Source: Odobenus rosmarus divergens
Taxonomy: Eukaryota > Chordata > Mammalia > Carnivora > Odobenidae
Assembly (NCBI RefSeq): GCF_000321225.1
Contig: NW_004450563.1
Span: 1 to 64,000 of the forward strand
Direction of reading: 5' to 3'
Length of the DNA: 64,000 bases
Part shown: positions 11,531 through 22,913 of the stretch, piece by piece
How the letters are laid out: the number at the start of each line of letters is the position of its first letter
Numbering within the stretch: position 1 is the stretch's first letter
Translations under genes and position numbers: made by a program
Notes under the pieces: generated by a model
Told to the model about the DNA's origin: nothing
What the model saw: only the letters and a program-made list of their open reading frames with translations
The model's database searches: none

Positions 11531-13214
11531 GACTCTGTAGTCAGAAAGTCCCCTAAAGTATACCACAGTGCCAAGTTGCTGCTACTCTTCTATCTGACCC
11601 AAATATCTTTTGTAATTTAAGCAACTTTCCTCCTAGACAGTGTTTGAGAGAATCAGAAAACTAGTTTGCCACAGCTTATTTGCAATATGTTTCATCCCAG
11701 CGTTTTGGCCCAAATGTTTTTCTTTCTAATATCAATCACCTTTATGTAGTCTTATATTAATTTCTTTCTGCATCTTAACTCAAGCTGGAGTCACCTACGT
11801 GACCTCAAGTGGTCCCCAAGGGCAAACAGCCCATTGCTGCCGCTTTACCCATGGCAAAAGAGTGACTTAATTCTAAGTTTTATCAGCTTTTGCTCTTCCA
11901 GCTCTAAATTCTGTGATTCTAATGGTGCATGTAAAAATTCTAAATGGATTTAGTTTCCTCGTTATAAAGATCTCTGACCCAATCACACACTAAATAAAGG
12001 TAAGTTGGAGAAAATCATATTAAGAGCCTTTATTTTGGATTTTGATTATGAGCTACTTAGTTGGATGGCTTTCTTTATTAGTTCCTCTGAAGGGCTTCAT
12101 TTAGTGGAGAATGAGGTAAGGTGACAGTAGATGGGGAGTGCCGCCAGGCTCCAAAAATAAGCTTCTTAATTTTTTTTAGCTACACATTTTTACATATTCT
12201 CTGAAGGTAGCTCCTGACTCAGAACATTTGAATGCTATTCCTCTGTAGGTAAAGACGGTGACACACAGATCGAACTCATTACCTGCAGTGCCACACAGAG
12301 CTCAAGAGAAAGTTTAATGAAGGACAGGGAAAGTAGTTCCAACTTTTCCCATTGTCTTTTTTGCACCCGTCATTCAGGCATCCAGACAACTTAGGGATGG
12401 TACTGTATACAAAAGGAGACTCAGCAGACTTAACCTAAAGACAGGATTGGATTGTAGTTTTTACGCACACATACACAAAAAGCAAACTGTAAAAACACAT
12501 TGAGCAATCATGTCATACAATGTAGATTCACAAATAATCTTGGCTGCAGAATCTCGTGTTTTAAAGGAACATTTAAAAAACTAGAGGTATCTGGCTAATC
12601 TAGGAGGAGGAAAATTTTCATTAAGAAACCCGAAAAAGGGATTTGGAAGATAAGGACATCTGAACACTGAACTAATCTGGGCAAAGAATCTCAGCATTCC
12701 ATATCTGAAAAGAAACTCAAGACTTTTCTTTTTCGGGGAACAATAGATTCATTTTTAGAGAGTAACAGTAAAACAAACTATAACTGTGCCTTCATTTGAT
12801 ACTTTTGCAAGCGTTAAACTAGTGTCGTGTACTTCTCTGACACCTCGCACTTGGTACAGTTCTGTCTATCCTACCCAAAATGCACCCAACTTTTTCAGTC
12901 ATCGTGCTCTCAAATACATCTTCTACCTATGCCCACTCCTCACCATATAAAGCTTTGGATAATAGGCAGAAATGGACTCACCTAACCCGTTTGCTGTGAG
13001 ACAAATCAGAATGTGAAATACTAATCAAAAGGAAAAGAAGAGGATTTCTAATCCCTTGAAAACCTCGTCCTGGAGTTTAACTAGATTTGGCTCACAATTG
13101 AAACTTTAATTCTGAGTTACAACAGGCGGCAATGGGAGGAAATGGAGGCCCTTTGCTCTCAGACTTTCCGTGGGTGCGTTGGTATGAGGCAGAGCCACTT
13201 AGGGCCAGGCAGGA
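11531..13214. other. No recognised feature
   Basis: Balanced-composition sequence with no long open frame and no repeat I can name. It is one of the longer apparently unique stretches of the window, so conserved non-coding elements are possible but cannot be judged from one sequence. Confidence 0.4.
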
Positions 13215-13385
13215 GAGCAACACACACCTGGGTCATATTTTGCCTCTGCCACTTACCACCTTTCTAACTTTGGAAGGGCCCTGTTTGGAAGAACATTAAC
13301 CCAGAGGGTTAGCTTAAGAATTGATAAAATCAGGTAATATGTATATGTGGGTGGAAAGTAGGCAATATAAATAGTAATTATCATG
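13215..13385 (+). repeat. MIR SINE
   Basis: 'gcctctgccacttaccacc' followed by 'gagggttagcttaagaattgataaaatcaggtaatatg' and 'aatagtaattatcat' matches the sense MIR layout from the tRNA-related end to the 3' end (the second quotation is abbreviated here as 13307-13340). Confidence 0.75.
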
Positions 13386-13865
13386 TTATTGCACTTTTCA
13401 TAAATAATTTATATTATCTTTGGATAATATTATCTTTGGAGTCAATAATACAGAGTCCTAAATAAATTATTCAATACCTAAAGCCACATTGTCAAATAAT
13501 TAAACCCCTGGCTTTGATCTTTGACCCTTTTGCCACCAAATTGGTGAACCTCCATGCTCAACCTGTCAATCAACGCCCGCTCCTGTTTCCCAATCCCAGG
13601 TGACAGAGGTGTATCATGGAAGGAAACATTTCAAACCCCCTGAAACATATCCTCAGGTAAGAGTATTTTTTAAGCATTATAAAAGGTGATCATTCTAAAA
13701 TGATCTGAAGGGTGAACAAACATAGTTTTTCTGGTTTATTAATGGTATGTCATTAGGACATTCCATCTAGTTGGCTGGCATTCATTTATCACCCTCACTC
13801 TTATAATTAATTCAGCCATAATATCCCGCTGATTCCTCCTATCAAATTTCTCTTCAACCTGTTCA
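13386..13865. other. No recognised feature
   Basis: AT-rich, apparently unique DNA. Confidence 0.4.
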
Positions 13866-13869
13866 CTTT

Positions 13870-14480
13870 CTCCATCCTGTCTGCCACCATAGTAGTCCAT
13901 GAGCCGTCATCTTTTGTCATCTTGGGAGACTGCCATGGCCTCTTAACAGGCCTCCTTTCTTTCATTCCAGCTACCTCCTTTCAGTCTCCCCAGATCCTCA
14001 GAGAGGCTCCCCTTGCTTTCAGGATAAATAACTAAGTTCTGGGGCAGCCCTGAGGTCCTGCAAGATCTGGCTTCTGCTCTCTAGCCTCATGTCACACCAC
14101 TCTTCCTTCCATCTGGGCCCACCAGTCCCCTTGCATTTACCTCAGTCTGCTCTGCCATGTCTTCAGAAAAGATGTTTCATCTTCTGAAATGACCGTCCTT
14201 CTCCTCCTCCCGCATTGCCGGAGTCAATTTCAGCTCATCCTTTGGAATTTAATGCAAATAACATTTCCCCAAGGAAACTGTCCCTGACTTTGCAGACTCC
14301 TCAGAATCATCAGGTCTGCAGTTATGTGGCGCATTCCTAGTGTATCAGGCCTTGTCATAGCATTTATCACTATTGTCATTTACTGATTAAGTTTGTAATT
14401 AGTCATTTACCAATTATCTCCACTGCTAGAATTTAGTTTCGAGAGGGCAAGACCAAGTTAACTTTCCTTTTCAGTATCTA
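13870..14480 (+). mobile_element. L2 3' region
   Basis: The series 'cttgctttcaggataaa', 'gcaagatctggcttctgct', 'agcctcatgtcacaccactc', 'catagcatttatcac' and 'ccactgctagaatttag' keeps the order of the L2 3' end (RT C-terminus and 3' UTR). It is an ancient CR1-like LINE relic with no open frame left. Confidence 0.82.
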
Positions 14481-15223
14481 ATTTGTAAAATTGTTATAAT
14501 AGCAGCCTCTACTATGGGAATAGTAGATAATGCAGGAAAATAGATAATGCAGGAAAAGGGCTTAGTAAGGAAACTTGGACACAGGGTACTCTCACTAGAA
14601 TAATGTCACTATAACTGTTATGTGCGGGAGGTGGGGAGGGAAGAGGAACCGAAGAATTGAGACAATGATGCCTGGTCATTTACTGACTAGTTTTGCCTTA
14701 TCAGAGGGAAGGGGGATGAGCTTAATTTTAGAACAAGAGTCTGTGCATAGAATTGAGGTACAGCGTCAGAAAAGAACCAACAGCATGGGTGATTGTCTTA
14801 TTTACATATCCAGAATAGTGGAGCAGAGAGATTTTAAGACCTCCAACCTCAAGACTGAATGTCAGAGCCACGGACCCAAGCCTGCACTGAGAACCTTGTG
14901 GACTTTTCTGTTGAAAGGATGATCACCCAAAGGGGATTAGTTAAATATGAAAAAATCCTGTGCTAAGACATATATTCTGAAGTTAACTCAGGTGCTATGG
15001 AATGTTCTCTGAAGAGCTTCATACTTTTCCTGAAGGGGTTTCCACGTTGCCATGTTCTCTGTTGACGGTAAACGGCCAACAGAAAGCTTCTTGCTTTAGA
15101 GCAAATATTGGTCAAGAACAATGTAATGAGCAAAACAAAAGTACAAAACACTAAAGAGACATGATGTTCACTCTCTGGCCTTAAGCAAACAAAGGCAAAT
15201 TTTGTCTGATTAAGAGGAGTCAG
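14481..15223. other. No recognised feature; 17-bp tandem duplication
   Basis: Contains a perfect tandem pair 'tagataatgcaggaaaa' at 14524-14540 and 14541-14557. A 100-codon plus-strand frame at 14620-14922 shows no motif and is probably chance. Confidence 0.45.
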
Positions 15224-15240
15224 AGAACTGTACTTTTTCT

Positions 15241-15441
15241 TTTTTTTTTTATTAAGATTTTATTTATTTATTTGACAGAGAGAGACACAGCGAGAGAGAG
15301 AACACAAGCAGGGGGAGTGGGAGAGGGAGAAGCAGGCTTCCCGCGGAGCAGGGAGCCCGATGCGGGGCTCGATCCCAGGACCCTGGGATCATGACCTGAG
15401 CCGAAGGCAGACGCTTAACGACTGAGCCACCCAGGTACCCC
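15241..15441 (-). mobile_element. Can-SINE, young, 17-bp perfect TSD
   Basis: A reverse copy very close to the arctoid-like consensus ('gacacagcgagagag', 'cttcccgcggagcaggg'). The perfect 17-bp repeat 'agaactgtactttttct' at 15224-15240 and 15442-15458 and the intact tail suggest a fairly recent insertion. Confidence 0.97.
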
Positions 15442-15458
15442 AGAACTGTACTTTTTCT

Positions 15459-17635
15459 GCTAAAGTTTCTTTTTTGCCCAAGCCATTGAAGAATTCAAAA
15501 AACAGGAACAACAGAGAAAAAAATCTCTAAATATTTTTGAGACTCTAAAAATGTTTCTAACATCCTGAGTCTATCATTTCTGAATGCAAACAAAGATAAA
15601 AGAAAACTAACATGTCTTGAACAAAAATTAGGTGACTGGTCCTGTATAGGTACTCTCTTTATATTTTTCCTGTCTCATGATAATCTTTAAATTACTCTAA
15701 AAGAAATGTTACTGTTTCTAATCTACTGTTTAAGAAACCCCAGTAATTTGCTAAGTCTAATAATAGATGTACCTGGCATTTGAAAACAAGTTCACCCAGC
15801 TTTGAAATCTGCTCTGAAATTTTTTTCTCCCAAAGGTAATAAAAAATTTCTAAAGTTTCTTCCAATTCTAGAATTCTAAAAATATATTTAAATCATAGCT
15901 TTAACAATCTTCCTTCTAGCAAAATTTCAACATGGTTAAATGCAACTCTATACATATTCTTTGCACCTGAAAAACTGAAAGTGGGTTGAAAAAGGCCATA
16001 AAGATGCTGACTGGATTCACTTTAAATTCATGCTTACAAACCTCAAAGGGACTTTGGTGCTGCCAGGCAATCCTTCTCTATATTTCCCTGGTAGATTTTC
16101 TCTGTCTCTCAACTTTTTCTCATCTGCTCCTCTTTCCTCAAAACTGTACAACCGCTTCTCTCTCCTCTCAGTTACTAATCATGCTTTTCATTAATAGAGA
16201 AATTGGAAAACTTCCAGATGCTTCCATTTATATGTCTCCCAATTCAACTGTATCTGTACATATATATTTTGTCTTTCCTCATATTACAATGAAAGGGGTG
16301 ACTGCCGTAATCAAATGATGGTACCTCAATTTGTGCATTGGATTCCAACATCTCATTATTGTATAGACCTTGCTCTTTTAATAATTCCTTCTCTCAGCCA
16401 TTATCAGTATTTTCAGCTCTACTGGAACATTCCAAAGAGTGTGTGCATGTGTATATATTTCAATTATCCTTATTTATACTAGTTACGTTCTCTAAATCTG
16501 CTGGAAATACCGAGTTGACAAATATGGAACTCTCATTCCTACTGAGTTAGGTTCCTGAGAGCCTTAGGTCACAAAATTTTATTTTACACGTGTTTCTGTT
16601 GAAATACACTCCATTTAATATATAGTTCTTACATATAACTAATTGCATGGTCTCTGGATGATTTAAAGCCAGGGGCTTTGGAAGTTATTTGTGTCATATA
16701 AGTTGTTGGTCAGTATCCTTGTAAAAAAAAAGCCAGTCTCATCAGTGTTTGAAAACCTACTCTTCCATGTAACCTTTTTCCTGTATAACACTTAGCAGGC
16801 ATTTTTATTAACTTCTCCCACAGCCTCCTGATCTGTGGAATCTGCCTTGCCTTCAAGTTTAACAGTGTCATGCCAGATCTCCTTCTGAAATGTGCGAGCC
16901 AGCCAGCACTAGCTGAGATGGGTTTCACATTTTCCTGACCTGGATGTGACTGTAAATTTCTTTGGCTTTCAGCCTCACAATAATACAGTGCATGATGCTT
17001 TTTTTAATTAGTTGTCAGCTTGTGGATCCGCAAATTGGGGCATTTTTCCATCTTTATCACAGCTCTATCATACACTACGGATGTCACTTTATCACTTTCT
17101 GGAGTAGCCTCACATACAGTACCTTGAATTTCCTCTTCCTTTTCTGACTGTACCATATTGTTGATTCCTCAACATTGAACTCAGAGCCAATAGTATTATA
17201 ACTCAGGCTCAAATAAAGCTTATCTAACTCACACATCCATAAGGCATGCCATGGCCCTCGTATGCCAAGGAGTGCTACATAACTGCACTTCTGTATAGCA
17301 CGTGGGGCATTTTAAACAGGGAAATCATTAACAAAAAGCACAAAAATGCAAAAAATGTGACACTAAGAAGATGGTGAAATGAATACTTGTTTAAGGGTAT
17401 AACAGCTAAAACAAGAAGGCAGAGGGCCTATAATGAAAAATTATAGTGTCAATTTTAAAATGTGCAAAGGGTAAGTAGTTTTGAAATCCTTTCATGAAAC
17501 AGCGTAACAGTTTGAGGTCCCGGCCCTGTTCTGCCTCTAAGCCTATTTCCTTCCTATCTATGGACCTCCTCTGGGAAATCCTGTTGAGTGGCATGACATT
17601 AAATAATATTGCTTCACTGAGTGCAGTCAAATGTG
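15459..17635. other. No recognised feature
   Basis: About 2.2 kb without a repeat I can name. Several open frames of 60-110 codons on both strands (for example 15986-16318 plus) lack domains or coding signals, so I treat them as chance. Confidence 0.4.
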
Positions 17636-17639
17636 TATC

Positions 17640-18690
17640 TCCACTCTCCACCCCCAGACTAATATACCAAACCTTACATTTGAGGTATCCAATTGCATGT
17701 CAAATATGCCTCTCTAATCTGAACATATCCCAAAAAGAACTCTTGACTTCTACTCGCAGCCCACCCTAATATTTTCTTCTCCATTACTTCCCATCATTGT
17801 AGGACTAATTAAAAAAAAAAAAAGCTGAAGCAAAAAATACCTCGGAGTTGTCATAGATCCATCTCTTTTTATGACATCACACATCCATTTCCACAGCTTG
17901 CCCTGAGGGCTCTACCACAAAAATATATTTGGAATCTGACCACAACTTACCATCTTCACTTCTAAAAGTCACAATCATTTGCTTCCCTTCCTGATTTCTC
18001 CCCATCCTGATCTTAGCGAATTAATCTGAACTTGTCTCCCTGCTTCTCCTTTTGTTTATGATAATCTTCACTAGAAAGTGTGAACAAAAGTCTTTTACAA
18101 TTTAAATGCAGTTTTATTATTTCTGTGCTCAAACCCACCAATGCTTTCTCCTGTATGTCAAGGACCCAGTGGATGTAGACTCCTGTTTCTTTTTTCTTAT
18201 TTCCAACTCTCTCTACCTGCTCTTGCCATTCCCATCCCACCGCCCTCCTCTGTTTCTGGATCAGTCACACTCCCAACTTTGCATTTACCTTTCCTTCTGC
18301 CTAAAATGAAATGTTCCCAGTTAACCCCATGATGCTGGTCTCTCCAATCACTCAGGTCATCTTGCCTCCGACCTCGTGATATATTAGCACCTTCATACAG
18401 AGTTCCTCATTCAGCCACCATCCCTTACCCCGCTACATTGTTCCTTCATAATACTCATCACTGCCTGGCACATAAATATTTATTTGCTACCATTTTTATT
18501 ATCTTCTTTATTTTATCTTTATTGCTTTATCTTCTTTCTTATCTTTCTTCCTGGAATGTAAGTTCCTTGAGACCAGGAAATTTTTGTTTCATTTTGTTTT
18601 GTTTTGCTTACTGCTAAATTCTGAGAACTTGGAACAGTGATCAGCAAAGGATTGGTACTCAGTAAATATTTTGTTAATACATACATAGCT
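17640..18690 (+). mobile_element. L2-type LINE relic
   Basis: The order 'gagttgtcatagatccatctc', 'atatatttggaatctgacc' and 'aatgctttctcctgtatgtc', then a 3' end with 'ctggaatgtaagttccttg', 'ggaacagtgatcagcaaag' and 'ctcagtaaatattttgtt', follows the RT end and 3' UTR of L2-type elements. The first quotation spans 17844-17864. An A-run near 17810 is internal. All frames are broken. Confidence 0.65.
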
Positions 18691-18694
18691 ATCC

Positions 18695-19170
18695 TTTTGG
18701 CTAAAGCCAAACAAGTAAGAAAATTGATTTTATTTAGGCTATTGCAATAGGGAGATATGAAAGTCAATGTCTGAGCAGTGTGGGTTTTCCCTTACATTTT
18801 TATGGGGAGGAGTAGACAAGTTAAAGGTGGGATTGTTTTTGCAGTCAGGAGATGTCTCAGCCGGTTAGCTGAACAGGAAATGTTTATCCCTAGGTCTAGC
18901 TAGCTGCCGGGGGACAAACAGTTCTAATGTCAGCTAGTCATTCTTGAGACAAAAAACTGGGAAGGGAAGATCTGCATCTGGCATTTCAGGAGGTTCAGGC
19001 AAAAGGGGAAAGTTTTGTGTTTGACCCTGTCACAGGTAAATAAGGGAATTATCTGCAAGCTTCATGGGAATCGTGAGAAAGAGTGGACAGAGTTATTACT
19101 TAAGTTACATGGAAGAAAGGTTCTTTGGGGGAAGCCTTTTCTGGAACACAGAAGGGTGGGGGATCTCTTA
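18695..19170 (-). mobile_element. Possible LTR fragment, family unknown
   Basis: A block of distinct composition containing 'agctgccgggggacaaaca' and 'ccctgtcacaggtaaataag' that feels like an LTR of an old endogenous retrovirus. I cannot find firm TG...CA ends or a TSD. Strand is a guess from an 'aataaa'-like complement at the left. Confidence 0.3.
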
Positions 19171-19459
19171 ATCAGACTGTTTTCTGAGCTCAGGTGAAGT
19201 ACAATATTGTCACCTACATTATTTTAAAAAATGTTTCTGATAAAATAATCTAATATTTGGATATATAGGTATTTTGTTTTGTTGCTGCTGTTGTTTTTTA
19301 ACTAGTAAAGTTACTCTATATTGGGCACTAACATTGAACATGCAATATTTTAAATTTCTTTGGGTTTTATGACATTACATTTTGGAATACCTCCATGTGT
19401 TAGCTTGCTGTTAATAATTTGTATAATCTTAATTTGTATAACCTAAAGAATGTTGTGAA

Positions 19460-19550
19460 AGATGGAGAGTAGGCAGAAACTGAGGTTCAAAGGGATTGTG
19501 TAACTCCCCAATGTTATCAAACATGTAAATACTGGATCAAATAAAATCAT
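19460..19550 (-). repeat. MIR fragment
   Basis: 'gaaactgaggttcaaaggg' then 'taactccccaatgttatcaa' resembles the complement of the MIR core. Confidence 0.5.
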
Positions 19551-20150
19551 TCATGTTTATAGTGATATATATCTTATCTTCTTCTGTCTTATAGAACAGT
19601 TGTCATTGGGAAGACAAATAGTAACATGTTTCTGATCCTTGACTTTACAATATATCATTACAATTCCTCTTTTGTGTAAGTGTTAAAGTAAGTGTTAAAG
19701 CTCCAAAGTTATTTGACCAGATAATATTAGTGTTTTGAAACTGCCACACTTTCCTATATCATTCCCTCCTTCTTATTTTCCCCAACATTCTATTACTGTT
19801 ATTACTCAGGCAGGAATATGTACTTGGAGCTTATAATAGGTGACTTTGAATATTTATGTTGCTCACTGCCATCCCACACATTCAATAAACAGCAGCTAAA
19901 TATATCACTGCAGTCATCCTACACAGATGTGGTCTAAAGACCATATGACTAAAACGAGTACTAATTGATCTGGTGAACAATGTTGTGTTGTTTATAATTT
20001 TGAGCATTTCTCATACTGACATTCATTCAAAATTCACCAATTTACTGAATACCTAATCATAGTGGGAAACAAAACTGGCATGATCCCAAGTTATAATAGA
20101 GGGGGGGAAAAGTATTTTAGTGATTGATTATAGATCATTCTTGGGTCTTT
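19551..20150. other. No recognised feature
   Basis: AT-rich. It contains a small tandem duplication 'taagtgttaaag' near 19677-19700 and nothing else notable. Confidence 0.45.
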
Positions 20151-20151
20151 C

Positions 20152-20664
20152 ATTAGAGAAGAAAGAAAGACAAAGAAAGAAAGAAAGAANNNNNNNNNNN
20201 NNNNNNNNNNNNNNNNNNNNNNNNNNNNNNNNNNNNNNNNNNNNNNNNNNNNNNNNNNNNNNNNNNNNNNNNNNNNNNNNNNNNNNNNNNNNNNNNNNNN
20301 NNNNNNNNNNNNNNNNNNNNNNNNNNNNNNNNNNNNNNNNNNNNNNNNNNNNNNNNNNNNNNNNNNNNNNNNNNNNNNNNNNNNNNNNNNNNNNNNNNNN
20401 NNNNNNNNNNNNNNNNNNNNNNNNNNNNNNNNNNNNNNNNNNNNNNNNNNNNNNNNNNNNNNNNNNNNNNNNNNNNNNNNNNNNNNNNNNNNNNNNNNNN
20501 NNNNNNNNNNNNNNNNNNNNNNNNNNNNNNNNNNNNNNNNNNNNNNNNNNNNNNNNNNNNNNNNNNNNNAAAGAAAGAAAGAAAGAAAGAAAAAGAAAGA
20601 AAGAAAAAGAAAAAGAAAGAAAAAGAAAGAAAGGAAAGAAAAAGAAAGAAAGAGAGGAAAGAAG
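20152..20664. repeat. (GAAA)n microsatellite with assembly gap
   Basis: Purine-only GAAA/GAAAA repeats occupy both sides of 380 N bases (20190-20569), so the gap lies within the array and its true length is unknown. The right flank is more degenerate. An open frame across it encodes only Lys/Glu/Arg repeats and unknown residues and is not a gene. Confidence 0.96.
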
Positions 20665-20945
20665 TCTTATTTTGCCTGGTGTTCATTTATTAAGGGTCAA
20701 GTCAGCCACCACCTTGAATCCTTTTCTTCAGAAATTTATACAATGTTTTGGAGCAAACATTTGCTTATAAGTCTGTCTCTACCTACTAATCTCTAAGTTT
20801 ACTAAGTGTAGTGCCATGTGTTATGTTTTTCTGTTTTATCTCTGAGCAGTTGAAAGAAATTTGAATAAAAAAACATAATAGAGTGGTTTGTTTCTGAGTT
20901 TTTAGGTTACTATTTACTTTAGCAATAATGCTAAGCTTTTGAAAT
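20665..20945. other. No recognised feature
   Basis: Short AT-rich spacer between the microsatellite and L2 relics. Confidence 0.45.
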
Positions 20946-20949
20946 AAAC

Positions 20950-21110
20950 ATTATTTCATTTATTCCTCCATTTATTTACTTAATAAGTAATTACTATGTG
21001 CCAAGTACTGTGCAATGTGCTAAATGTTAAGTAGTTAATAAAATGGTTTTGATGTATATATTCATGAGTTTACAATGTAGAAAAGGAGATTGATATTATA
21101 TGAATAAACA
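20950..21110 (-). repeat. L2-like 3' region
   Basis: 'ttactatgtgccaagtactgtgcaatgtgc' (20991-21020) preceded by 'tttattcctccatttattt' is the complement of the L2 motif around 'gagcacctactatgtgcc'. Confidence 0.65.
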
Positions 21111-21149
21111 GGAAAAAAAAAAACCACAAGTAAAAATACTACATAAATA

Positions 21150-21250
21150 GTAGCTCCATGAGGACAGGCTAATTTTTTATCTTAGTCTCAATGTGTCTAC
21201 CTACAATAGCACTTGATACCTAGTAAGTATTTGATGCATTTTGTCTAATT
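21150..21250 (+). repeat. L2-like 3' end
   Basis: 'agctccatgaggacaggc' followed by 'agcacttgatacctagtaag' corresponds to the sense L2 3' end ('ctccatgagggcaggg...cctggcacatagta'). Confidence 0.65.
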
Positions 21251-21404
21251 AATATAATTAAATCTGTGATAAAATTATATGACTATAATTAATTTGTGAA
21301 TATAATTTAAAACTCCGGACAAGGAAGGGGTGCTATGAACAGAATAACAATAAATTAAAAATAGACTTTAACACTATTATAACAATTCTTTATGTGTACC
21401 ATTG

Positions 21405-22167
21405 TGTGGGGAGAAAAATAATTTTCCCTTTACCCTTCTAGGTTTTTAGCTGGGATTCCCCTGTAATAAAAGACAGATGAACAGGAGAAAAACACAGAAG
21501 TTTAATAACATGGACACCTCCTGTATACATAGGAGATACCCAGGAAAACTGGGTAATTCCCTAAAATGGCCCACACCATCACCTCAAATACTATCTCCAG
21601 CTAGAAACAAAAGAAGATGCTGGGGGTGAGGAGAGTTGGTAATGGGAGGTAATCAGACAAAGCACAGTAAACAAAAGTACGGTTGTTATGCAGATTGAAA
21701 TCATGCCTTCTCCACTGACAAGTTTCTAGAGATTTAGTCATCTTCTTTTTCCCACCACTGAGAGGGAGATACCCTTACAAGTAGAGGTTTCCCTTATAGA
21801 TATAAATTTCTTGGGGTGCCTGGGTGGCTCAGTTGGTTAAGCGTCTGCCATCAGCTCAGGTCATGATCTTGGGATCCTGGGATGGAGCCCCACGTCCAGC
21901 TCCCTGCTCAGCGGGGAGCCTGCTTCTCCCTCTCTGTCTGCCTCTCCCCACGGCTCATGATCTCTCTCTCGCTCTTGCTCTCTCTCTCTCTCAAATTAGT
22001 AAATAAAATCTGAATATATATATATAAATTTCTCTTACAAATATGTAGTAACTTCTATTGGTTTTCAGAGCTTTTCCTCTGTGATTAACTTCTTAAAAAT
22101 AATCAACTCAAGATAAGCCTTATGCCAAATGGGCATATTTTGGGATGGCAAATTCTGTCCCCCTTCA
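21405..22167 (-). mobile_element. Probable solo LTR with TG...CA ends, split by a SINE
   Basis: Read on the minus strand the block begins 'tgaagggggacag' (22167) and ends 'tttctccccaca' (21405), the TG...CA termini expected of an LTR. Near the minus-strand 3' part lie 'attaaa' and 'tttttctcctgttcatctg', features typical of an LTR R/U5 region. Without the SINE the unit is about 550 bp. No matching short TSD was found and no internal retroviral sequence adjoins, so it is a solo LTR of uncertain class (ERV1 or ERVL). Confidence 0.6.
21813..22022 (+). mobile_element. Can-SINE with TSD, inside the LTR
   Basis: A sense copy from 'ggggtgcctgggtggctc' to 'aaataaaatctg' plus an AT tail. The 11-bp TSD 'tataaatttct' is at 21801-21811 and 22023-22033. 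The CT-rich segment is long ('gctcttgctctctctctc'). Confidence 0.95.
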
Positions 22168-22535
22168 CCGCCGTTTACAGTTAAAATCTTTAAGGTACTG
22201 TTTTCCTTCTACTGAAAATCCTCTGCTTTTATTCACACTTTGAAAAAAGCTCTTAAAACTAATGTGTATTTGTATATATAATGACTAAAGTAATTTGTCT
22301 GAAATATTTAAGTACTTATGCCTACCTTTTTTTTTCCTGAAAAGCAGAAGAGGGGAAATATCCAATAAGATAAGTGCTTGAAACATAAAATAAACTCACT
22401 AAATGTTTACTTAATGACCTCATCTCTCTATTTAAATGTACATTCCTGAAATTTGTTAAAGATCACTTTGCTTACATTTCAATCTTATATGTTGAGAGAA
22501 ATTAACTTTTGTAATACTATCTTTCAGACTGTGAG
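22168..22535. other. No recognised feature
   Basis: AT-rich spacer between the LTR and the L1 insertion. Confidence 0.45.
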
Positions 22536-22548
22536 AATGATTTTTTAA

Positions 22549-22900
22549 ATAATTTTTTATTGTTATGTTAACCACCATACATTACATCATTAGTTTTTGA
22601 TGCGGTGTTCCATGATTCATTGTTTGTGCATAACACCCAGTGCTCCACGCAGATTGTGCCCTCTTTAATACCCATCACCAGGCTAACCCATCCCCCCACC
22701 CCCCTCCCCTCTAGAACCCTGTTTTATTTTCAGAGTCCATCGTCTCTAATGGTTCGTCTCCCCCTCCGACTTACTCCCCTTCATTCTTTCCCTCCTGCTA
22801 TCTTCTTCTTCTTCTTCTTTTTTTTCTTAACATATATTGCATTATTTGTTTCAGAAGTACAGATCCGTGATTCATCAGTCTTGTACAATTCACATGTGAT
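22549..22900 (-). mobile_element. Young carnivore L1 3' end, 5'-truncated, 13-bp TSD
   Basis: The plus strand shows the complement of a carnivore L1 3' UTR: 'attgttatgttaaccacc', 'gttccatgattcattg', 'taatacccatcaccagg' and a (CTT)n patch at 22800-22820. TSD 'aatgattttttaa' is at 22536-22548 and 22901-22913. Only the last ~350 bp inserted. Confidence 0.93.
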
Positions 22901-22913
22901 AATGATTTTTTAA

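Noticed and set aside
15986..16318. 110-codon plus-strand frame as a host gene
   Set aside because: No recognisable motif, no splice or promoter context and AT-driven composition. Such frames are expected by chance in 64 kb.
20120..20770. 216-codon open frame rich in Lys/Glu/Arg
   Set aside because: It is a read-through of the (GAAA)n array and 380 N's. No start context or domain supports a protein.
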